This document shows, piece after piece, positions 10,474-18,093 of a stretch of 19,656 bases of DNA. The stretch is from NCBI GenBank assembly GCA_015501055.1, contig JADNYV010000626.1:1-19656 (forward strand), in the 5' to 3' direction. The DNA is from Mucidula mucida. Lineage: Eukaryota; Basidiomycota; Agaricomycetes; Agaricales; Physalacriaceae. Within the stretch, counting starts at the first letter, position 1; each line of letters opens with the position of its first letter. The translations under genes and the position numbers were made by a program. The notes under the pieces are model-generated. The model was not told the DNA's origin and ran no database searches. It worked only from the letters and a program-made list of their open reading frames with translations.

Positions 10474-10702
10474 CACGTGACATGCCGTCTCGCGCTCTTT
10501 CCAGTAGATTCTAAGTGGGATGCTAGCGGCGGAAGTCGTTGTATTCAGCTTGTAGGTAATGTCAATGAGGGCTGAGGCCTTGAGGTAATATAACTAGCAA
10601 AACCACAACCAACTTGAATATTTTCAAATTTCCTAGGCGACTGGCACGTGATCCTTGGCCGAACAAAATCGTCGGCCCGAGCTACTTAACAATACTTCAT
10701 TC
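10474..10702. promoter_or_regulatory. Divergent promoter with two CACGTG boxes
   Basis: The 229 bases between the two divergent start codons contain CACGTG at 10474-10479 (within TCACGTGA, touching the forkhead start codon) and at 10645-10650 (58 bases from the other ATG). CACGTG is the site of bHLH factors such as Cbf1 in fungi. No TATA box is clear. Use of these sites is inferred only from position. Confidence 0.4.
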
Positions 10703-11403
10703 ATGTCTGCCCCAACGAGACTACAGTCGAGGCCATCGAGCAGGAGATAGACAATCTTGCGGACAAGAACGTTGACAGCGTCGACTCTGACATCCGTTAT
10801 CTCGCGTACGGAGCGCGCCTGCGAACTGCATTACGTGCTGGATCTCGGTACATTGCCTACGTATGTGATGTTTCCAACTGTAAAGCATGCCTTACATTCT
10901 CTTGCACAGACGAGTGATGTCGGAGAGGCCTTTCGGCCTGTTTGTCCTCCATGGGTGGTGACAGCGGCCTACGGAGTCTCTTGGCTATATCTTGCAGGAG
11001 ATGTATCCTATGAATCGTATAAAGCTCACAGGCGTGGCCCCACCGCCGTAGAAGCTGCTTACCTTTCAGAGCCTACTCGGCTGAGTCTCGTTGCTGTACA
11101 GAGAGCAGCCTTCCAATCTATCGCTTCCATGTTAGTGTGCATGCACTTTCCGTATCATTCGCTAACACCGCCCAGGGCTTTACCAGCGTTTACCATTCAT
11201 ACTGCGCCGTGAAGCAGGCTGATAAAGCCTTTATGAACGCCAAGAACGTAAGAGTGAAGACCTGGGGACCGACTATGACTGGCCTTGCTATTGTTCCAGC
11301 GTTACCATATCTCTTCGATCATCCTGTGGAAGTCGCGACAGAGCGCGCGTTTGATTGGATTCGGGAGCAGCTTGTAAAGCACGATGAGGGGAAGGCCTTG
11401 TAA
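10703..11403 (+). CDS. MTP18/MTFP1-like mitochondrial protein
   Basis: Three exons: 10703-10860, 10910-11130 and 11176-11403; introns are 49 and 45 bp with clean GT-AG ends (the second has GCTAAC near its 3' end). The product of about 202 residues begins MSAP, then reads NETTVEAIEQEIDNLADKN one frame over (a base seems lost in the C run at 10710-10713). The core matches the MTP18 family: RYLAYGARLRTAL, SDVGEAFRPVCPPWVV, AAYGVSWLYLAGDVSYES, then ALPAFTIHT and a C-terminal ALPYLFDHPVEVATERAFDWI. In animals MTP18 (MTFP1) is an inner-membrane protein needed for mitochondrial fission; the fungal members are less studied. A second frame break is near 11200-11210 (ACTGCGCCGTG). Divergent from the forkhead gene. 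Confidence 0.85.
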
Positions 11404-11537
11404 TGACTATACTTACTACTGTAGAAGAGAATAATGCTACACGGGCTACGTGTTTTCAGCGGTCAAAAACGCGAATCCGATGACGAGCGGAGATGCATGA
11501 CGCATGCCGTACCGCGTTCAACCGGCAGACTGCTTTC

Positions 11538-14500
11538 ATGTCGACACAGTCAGTCATCCAAAGTGTCCTCCACGCCGGCTCCCTCCTGCTCGATAGCTCA
11601 TCTTCAAACCAAAGCACAGTAAAACATTCGCTCAATGACACCCTTCTCCAGCGTCTCTGGCGCTATTGTGATCATGAACAGATTCCAAGAAAACTGGATG
11701 ACAAAAGTAATCTGGAGAGATGTTAAACTCGTAACGGCGAAGAGGAAAGTTCTATCAGGTCGTTGGTGCGCGTCGCTCAACTCTGCTCGGGATCGATGAC
11801 GGGCTGAAGATAATGTTCCGGTATTGGGACGGCGGCAGACATCGCCCAGCTTCGCCGCTCGCTAGCAATCGTTTTCAAAATGGGGCGTCGACCATCTCCT
11901 TCCACGCGTGGTGGTCGCGCTGCCCAAAGTCACATCAAAAGCTGGACCGTCTAGGATTACTGCTCTCGACACGGCAGGGCAGGACTTCAAGCGTTTAGCT
12001 GCTCTTCTAGCGGACACCCTCGCTCTTTTGTTCCCAAATGGACCCAACAGTCAGCTCCCACAGACTTTAATAACGACAACACTCATAAACAGACACCTCA
12101 CTGATGTACTCAAGCCTTCTATTGCTCTTGGGTGGCTCCCCAAGTCTCTTGCTACAGACGCCATCCAACCCATGGATGACGTTCGACCTCTAATCTTGCG
12201 CTTGCTTTCCATGTGAGTTATATCACGCAATCACCTCTCAATCGTTGATGATTTTAGTCTCCCACCATCTCAAGCCATACTGTCTCTCGGAGGTGTCATC
12301 TCTTCACTCCCTTCACCACCTTACGTCCGCCGTTTTGCTGGATCATTGTTAACGAGGCAAATTCTACGACCGCATGGCATACGTGGACTATGCGAAGCTG
12401 TTTTCGGTGACAACGAGGAGGCAATGGGTGAAGAAAATGATCTGGATAGGCTAGAACACACAGCCAAGGTCTTGACTGCTGTTCCAAAGGAGATGGATGC
12501 CAAGGTATGGTCATTTCTTTACTGAATCCTCATCTCATTCATTGATTATAGGTCTATTACTCCGCTATTGTTCCCAAAATCCTCGAATTATTAAGCTCCT
12601 CGAGCCCAGAGGATAAAGGTACAACCCCATACAAACGCCCTGCGGCGTTCGCAATATCGAGAATGTTAACGACGGATGCCCATGATGTGCGCGAAAGCCA
12701 TTATTATTCCACTATTGAAGGATCCTTTCCACGTCATCTCATCTCGCACGACGAGTTTCGCCGCTCCAGACTGTCTACTAATATTGACCCATGCTCATCA
12801 CCAACACCGACCCTTCTCCAACGCTCATATCAACCCTCCTGTCTCCATCTGTCCCGGCATTGTACTCGTTACAACAGTATCTGGAGCAAAAGAAAGCATC
12901 CGATCCCTCTGTGCTCGAACGTGTTCGAGGTCTCTTGCAAACCTGGGCCAGAGTCGTGGAGACTAGCGAATGTGTTGGTATTCTTTGGAGTATCGTCGTT
13001 GGAGGCGAGCAAGACGGCTGGCACACAGACCTTGAAGGAAACATTACTCGCACCACCAAATCCTCAGTGCCCGAAGCAGAGCGTTTTGCACTCTTCACAC
13101 CACAATCTCGGCGTGAAGCCGAAGACGCTGGAGAGTTTGATCCAGATGCGAATATCATGGAGGTATATCCTGATCCCGCACAATTTGTAGCTTTTCTGAA
13201 GAGGGTGGGCAGAGTCGATGTCGTTGGAGAGATATTTGTTCGATGTTTAGAGGCGTATCGAGCAACCAGGAAGGAGGACGACCCATTAAAAACCCTTCTA
13301 TATCTACAGCTTGTCATGCAAATGCAGACGCAATTGGAGGGCGGCCTCTTGGGGCTCAAGGATCCAGGTCACGTACTGGGATTCGTGAAGCATGCTTTGG
13401 AGGATGCGAACCGCGCGAAAGAGCCTATCAAGCGCGCCGATCGATCCAAAGACAGGATTGAATGTTTTCAAAATCACACCAGATCAAGTGGACAGCGATG
13501 ACGAGGAGGGGGACAGCGACGACGATATGCCGGACTCGGAGCGTTACGATGAGATGACAGAAACTGCTGTGAACCTGCTGTTGGCCATTCTAGAGGCCAA
13601 TCCATCTCTATCGGCTCGGTCAGCGCCCGTTTTGGATGAGATTTTCGATCTCCTTGACGGCGCGTCCTCTTCATTGAAATCATTAGTCAGAGAGGCGAGA
13701 ATGGTGATGGTTGCTCGTTTGGCATCGACATCGTCTTCCTCAACCTCAGAGGCTCATAAGGATGACACTGTGGAAACGTATCAGCGCGCCCTGAAGCTCC
13801 TACAAGACCCTATTCTTCCTGTACGAGCGCATGGCCTACTACTCATCCGAGAATTGAAGGCGCCTAACGAGGCCCTCGTCCCGGCTATATTGGAGATTTT
13901 CATGGAAGCCATCCAAGATGACGAGTCGTACATATATTTGAACGGCGTTCAGGGACTCGCAGCATGGTTGACAAACACGGCAAGGAGGTTTTGACGCGTC
14001 TCGTCGGCGAATACGCGAAAGGTCCGGATGGTGTATGGGACAAGGCCGATGTGGACAAGCGAGTCAGAATTGGTGAAGCTCTTGGGATCGTGATCAAGCG
14101 GTGCGGAAGCGCTCTAGGTGTTTATATTGACCTGCTTGTACCCCACCTCATGCGGATGGTAAGTTCAAAGCAGCTTCCCACAACGTTGAAGACTTCGGCG
14201 GTAGGCTTACTTGGGGAATGTGCGGGAACGTACTTGCTAGCTCTGGGATCGTACTGGGATGACCTCATTGGCGGCATGCTCGACCTCCTACAAGTTGAGA
14301 CTTCCACAGCAGAAGAAGAGGATGCGGCAAAAGGTATGGATGCCAACCCCACCAAGAAGGATAAATTTCCTCCTCTTCGGAGGGCGGCGCTTCATTTCAT
14401 GGGACTACTTGTCAAAGAAACAACCCGGGCGGTATATGATGGAGAAAACGTTTTTGTAATGGATGCACCGTCGATGAGAAGGGCCAAATTGACACTGGGC

Positions 14501-14608
14501 TATTTGGCAACTACAGACGGAGATGGTATTGTGAAAGTGATGGCACGGGAGGTTAACGAAGCACTCGCAGACCTGGAAACAGCATTGAAAGAGCATATCT
14601 CACAATAA
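11538..14608 (+). CDS. RTP1: TANGO6/Rtp1 homologue (RNA polymerase II assembly and nuclear import factor)
   Basis: This is a large HEAT-like helical protein. The best supported exons are one ending at 12212, 12258-12504 and 12552-14608; introns 12213-12257 and 12505-12551 are certain by frame continuity. The 5' part is less sure: a start at 11538 (MSTQSVIQSVLHAG) with an intron at about 11707-11757 fits, and the frame through 11758-11900 is broken. Toward the C-terminus, YQRALKLLQDPILPVRAHG, LLIRELKAPNEAL and DDESYIYLNGVQGLAA form the Rtp1 C1 domain (about 13770-14030), and LGYLATTDGDGIVKVMA near the end resembles the C2 domain. An acidic loop (DSDDEEGDSDDDMPDSE) lies at 13490-13545. In yeast Rtp1 acts in the cytoplasmic assembly and import of RNA polymerase II. 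Frame breaks occur near 11890, 12690, 12787, 13455 and 13976; the last reads GCAGCATGG where one A more restores LAAMVDKHGKEV. Convergent with TRAPPC2L. Confidence 0.82.
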
Positions 14609-14771
14609 CATACATCATTCGGTGTAAAATTCATGGTGTTCACCCCGTATCTGTCTCTGGCGTGGTAGTCTTGGTACAGCAGAGTCAATTGAAGGGTCTC
14701 TTCACTGTCGGTGCTTTCTTCAATAAAGAAGCAGTCGGAAACGACGGAGTAGGAGAGCTCCGTGATCTTGA

Positions 14772-15308
14772 CTAGACACCTGAAGCCACAGCTGTACATA
14801 TATCATCGAGCTGACGATTGAACTTCTTCCATTTGGGACTCGATATTGGCGTGGACGGGTCGAGAGTGAGGAAAGGGTTAGAGGACGCGCGGTAATAGGC
14901 CATATGTAGTGCTTTGAATATCTGGAGGGGAACGTCACCGGCGAGCAGACTGTGAAAAGCAATTGACCCACCATGTGCACTTTGATATCAGGAATGACCG
15001 CGTCGGCCAATGCGAATGCAAGGACAATCTTGAGATTGAGAGGCGTTATGTATGCATAGACCGCGACATCGTCTATCGAGTAGAGCAAACCCAAGTACGA
15101 GTTTTTCGGCGACACCGCGACTGTCCCCGAAAAGAATTAGAGGCGGATTGGGCTAGGGTGGTGCACAGCTACCTCGCTCGTCGATGACATCCAGCGCAGT
15201 GTGGGCAATATAGTGGTATTTCAGCGGATTCTCTGCAAATGAGCGGATGAGAATGGGATGATTATTTGCCGCAATGAATGCGACTGCGTTGACACGGATG
15301 GGCGCCAT
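14772..15308 (-). CDS. TRAPPC2L: TRAPP complex subunit TRAPPC2L / Tca17
   Basis: Three exons (15308-15173, 15120-14972 and 14921-14772) total 435 bases and give an uninterrupted 144-residue protein, close to the roughly 140 residues of human TRAPPC2L. Introns are 15121-15172 and 14922-14971, both GT-AG. The start MAPIRVNAVAFIAANN is followed by HPILIRSF, LKYHYIAHTALDVIDER, SYLGLLYSIDDVAVYAYIT and, in the last exon, IFKALHMAYYRASSNPF and KWKKFNRQLDDICTAV. HPILIRS with YLGLLY and VYAYIT separates it from the paralogue TRAPPC2/sedlin. The protein is a longin-like, sedlin-family subunit of TRAPP, the tethering complex and Rab1/Rab11-type exchange factor of the Golgi; Tca17 helps assemble TRAPPII in yeast. 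An in-frame ATG at 15335 would add nine residues, but family alignment favours 15308. It is the only multi-exon gene here without any frame break. Confidence 0.92.
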
Positions 15309-15476
15309 GAAGAAAGGTGTGACTGTACATGTCACGGAGCTATCCAGCTCTATCCATTTTTAGAGTTATGCGGCTCTGTAGCTCTGAAGGAAACTGAATC
15401 TCGTTCTTTTCCGTTATGACGTACCGGATATTCTTCGGTCAAGACGATATTTCCTGGCCAAGTTGCGTAATACCGA

Positions 15477-15485
15477 GCCGACAAG
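15477..15485 (+). repeat. Left target-site duplication (9 bp)
   Basis: GCCGACAAG here is repeated in the same orientation at 16366-16374, directly outside the terminal inverted repeats. Nine bases is the usual duplication size of Mutator-like transposons. Confidence 0.88.
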
Positions 15486-15631
15486 TAGCCAGGTAACCTG
15501 ACCTACTAGTATGAGCAAGCGTCGATACAGTAGGCCAGGTAAATCTGAGTTTAAATTTGGCGTGAACATGTCGTTGGAAATTCGCAGAGATCGGTCCGAC
15601 TTCCTATATGCCGTATAAGGAAATAAATTCT
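15486..15631 (+). repeat. Left 146-bp terminal inverted repeat
   Basis: It is identical, base for base, to the reverse complement of 16220-16365. The match ends at 15631, where the next base differs. Confidence 0.95.
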
Positions 15632-15656
15632 TTCCGCAAATTCTAACGTCTCGCAG

Positions 15657-15999
15657 CGGACTTGTTTGTGGTGTTCACACTTCCCTCCGAGGTCCCAATT
15701 GACAAGAGTACGTATATTACACTGAACGTCAACTATATACTGATGAAAACTTCACTAGATGTCCCTCTGGGATGCACTCCAACCCCAGGCAATGTAGCAT
15801 GTTATATACTACGCATCCACGAGCATCGCCGACTTCCAATTGCGCGTGTTGATGCCAACGACGTCCCAAACTAGCTGTCCCCCAGCCTCTTCGCTGATCC
15901 CCTCTCAGCTAGCAGTCTTGTAGACGGTGTGAACCCAGTTTTCAATGATACTGTGACATTCCAGAGGGTTGGCAGAGTTGGAGAACTGATTTGAGATGG
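15657..15999 (+). pseudogene. Possible captured gene fragment inside the transposon (C2-like, with an intron)
   Basis: A CTAAC branch-like site and CGCAG acceptor end at 15656. An open frame (DLFVVFTLPSEVPIDK) then reaches a GTACGT donor at 15708, and a 51-bp intron (CTGAT branch-like site, ACTAG acceptor at 15758) leads to NVPLGCTPTPGN and RIHEHRRLPIARVDAND. After a TAG at 15872-15874 the same frame continues for about 41 codons, ending VDGVNPVFNDTVTFQRV and a TGA. The two ends resemble the first strand and the NPVWNE-type motif of C2 (membrane- and calcium-binding) domains, but the similarity is short. No start codon or full gene is present, so a host fragment picked up by the element is the best reading. 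The C2 assignment is an inference. Confidence 0.4.
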
Positions 16000-16219
16000 A
16001 TCAGATGGACAAGTCTCGTCGGGAACGGCAGCATAGCGTGTTAATCAGCGTATCAAGCTACCGGTGGACAGATGGAAAATTCAACGCGGCATAACGGGGG
16101 TTTGAAGTCATTACTTACCTGGAATATATTGTTTACATGCACAAAGTTATTCTGGCATGCTTATGCATACTGGGCGCGACCTGGATGCTGCTACGACGAA
16201 CGTTGCCTTTTAAGACTGC

Positions 16220-16365
16220 AGAATTTATTTCCTTATACGGCATATAGGAAGTCGGACCGATCTCTGCGAATTTCCAACGACATGTTCACGCCAAATTTAA
16301 ACTCAGATTTACCTGGCCTACTGTATCGACGCTTGCTCATACTAGTAGGTCAGGTTACCTGGCTA
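16220..16365 (-). repeat. Right 146-bp terminal inverted repeat
   Basis: This is the exact reverse complement of 15486-15631. Confidence 0.95.
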
Positions 16366-16374
16366 GCCGACAAG
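16366..16374 (+). repeat. Right target-site duplication (9 bp)
   Basis: This second copy of GCCGACAAG follows the right inverted repeat directly. Removing the element and one copy restores a continuous intergenic sequence. Confidence 0.88.
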
Positions 16375-16563
16375 CTGTCTGCTGACTCTCCTCATGGACG
16401 GTCCGGAGACTAGCGCCGTGGCGGAACTCATCTGGCGCTTCTGTCAAGAAGAAAAGTATTGCGTCCGCGCCTATGCCCTGGCATGTGGTATATCTTCAGC
16501 ATGAACTTCCGCTTACTCGTTGCCAATCTGACCGTTCTACGCAATACCGTTACGGCACGAAAC

Positions 16564-16570
16564 TATATAA
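16564..16570 (+). promoter_or_regulatory. TATA box of the GH93-type gene
   Basis: TATATAA lies 43 bases upstream of the ATG at 16607, a plausible distance for a short leader. The transposon ends about 200 bases further upstream. Confidence 0.55.
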
Positions 16571-16606
16571 ACTGGACGTGATATCATCCCGTCGTTACTG
16601 GTCCTC

Positions 16607-17875
16607 ATGCTCTCTCTTGCGCCTTTGCTCTTGCTCTTAGGCAGCGCGTGTGTCTACGCGTTGGACTATGTTCCGCCTTACAGCCGCTTACCATCTTCGC
16701 ACCACCCTCCAGCTATACCGTCCCCGTACACTCTACGCCCGAACCCTCCTCATTCCCAGGATGGCGATGACGAGAATGTGCTGCTCGCGACATGGAGAAC
16801 TATTCACCGAGCTCCCCTCGTTTGGTTCCCCCATCTACCGCTCCAATGATCTCGGACAACATGGGAGCATATTTCGAACGTGACCGATGATGTGAATGGC
16901 TGGGGAATGCGGTACCAGCCGTTCTTGTATGACTGACGGAAGACATTGGGAATTTTCCTGTGAGCTCAATTCCAGTTTTCGTCCAAAGAGCAAAGTGTGA
17001 CGCTCCTTTAGGCGGGAACTGTGCTATGCGCAGGGAACTCAATTCCGACTAACTTGAGTAACACTCAAATCGACGTGTACGCCAGCCTTGACAAGGGTTA
17101 CACTTGGCAATTTGTCAGTTGTGTCAATTGTATTGTCCAACTTCATGTATTCATTGACTCGCCATTCAGAGCCATGTCGCAGCTGGAGGAGAGGCATTGC
17201 CTAACAACGGCTTGACACCTGTTTGGGAACCCTTCATCCTGACCTATAACCATCAAATTGTTCTCTACTACTCGGACCAGAGGGATGCAGATCATGGTCA
17301 AAAGATGGTGTAAGTCTCTTCCTCTAGTTTTTATGTTACAGCTAATGCAAGACGAATGTGCACAGTCACCAGGTTTCCTCAGATCTCCTTAATTGGGGCG
17401 CCGTTGTCGATGACACTGCTTACGATACCTACGACTATCGTCCCGGAATGCCAGGTGTTGCACACCTTCCTAACGGACAGTACATATTCACATACGAATT
17501 CTACGGCGCTAGCGAAGGAGGCTTCGCGATCTACTACCGCCTATCCGACTCGCCTCTCACTTTCGATTCAGCCGCCGGACATGTCATCAGAGCCACGACG
17601 GGCGAACTGCCCACCAGTTCCCCAACATCGTTTGGACGCCCTATGGAGGTTCGAACGGCACCATCGTTGTCTCCGCCAATAGTCATACAGGCGTGTTTCT
17701 GAACACGGCCCTTGCGGCACCGGGAAGTGCTTGGACGTACAAAGAGACGAATGCGACTCGCTCGTATACCAGAGAACTTCGTGTTCTACCCACTTCGAAT
17801 CAAATATTAATTACCGGAGGAGGGTCATTAGGTGGCAGCACGAATTCTGTAACGGCCACAATATTGGAGTTGTAA
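16607..17875 (+). CDS. Secreted GH93-type glycoside hydrolase (sialidase-fold, exo-arabinanase-like)
   Basis: Exons: 16607-16959, 17012-17117, 17170-17309 and 17366-17875; the introns are 52, 52 and 56 bp. The N-terminus MLSLAPLLLLLGSACVYA is a clear signal peptide, so the enzyme is secreted. The body reads YTVP...LYARTLL, NGWGMRYQPFLY and then a textbook Asp-box SLDKGYTW (17084-17107), with a weaker earlier one (SNDLGQ). PVWEPF (Glu at 17227-17229) and TYEFYG (Glu at 17496-17498) are 71 residues apart, close to the spacing of the catalytic Glu pair reported for the Fusarium GH93 enzyme Arb93A. It ends with VLPTSNQILITGGG and an ATILEL terminus. GH93 enzymes release arabinobiose from arabinan, suggesting a role in plant cell-wall breakdown. 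Frame breaks are numerous in exon 1 (about 16690, 16720, 16760, 16798, 16860, 16933) and single at the 17117 splice and near 17622. Confidence 0.8.
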
Positions 17876-18093
17876 AACTTCAAGCCACGATGATGAATCC
17901 TGAAAATTTTCATGTCGATTTAAGCGAAGCTTTACTCGTGAGCACTGGAATACTACTACCATCCAAAGCACGGTAAAATCTCATGTGTCCCATCCATACT
18001 CCTTATTATACGGATACAGAATGGTAGATCGCATGATAGCACAACATTACATGTCTAGATCTGGTACAAGCAAGTTCAACTTCGCAGCTACAT

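Larger units (their letters stand above)
15486..16365. mobile_element. 880-bp Mutator-like (Pack-MULE-like) non-autonomous transposon
   Basis: The element is bounded by perfect 146-bp terminal inverted repeats (15486-15631 and 16220-16365; outermost bases TAGCCAGGTAACCTGACC) and flanked by a 9-bp direct duplication. Long terminal inverted repeats with a 9-bp duplication are the signature of the Mutator superfamily. The 588-bp interior codes for no transposase, so an autonomous partner elsewhere must have moved it. Identity of the two long repeats, with no mismatch, suggests a recent insertion. The interior carries sequence that looks like part of a spliced host gene (described separately). 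It sits 177 bp upstream of the TRAPPC2L start and 241 bp upstream of the GH93 gene start. Confidence 0.88.

Noticed and set aside
12778..13359. 193-codon open frame on the minus strand opposite the TANGO6/Rtp1 gene
   Set aside because: It lies wholly antisense to well conserved Rtp1 coding sequence and has no domain or introns of its own.
13440..13990. Programmed ribosomal frameshifting as explanation for the frame changes
   Set aside because: There is no slippery heptamer with a downstream structure, the changes occur in both directions at many places and in unrelated genes, and several sit beside short homopolymers, as read errors do.
16072..16413. 113-codon open frame across the right end of the transposon
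   Set aside because: It runs through the terminal inverted repeat and the target duplication into host sequence, so it is a chance frame and not a transposase.
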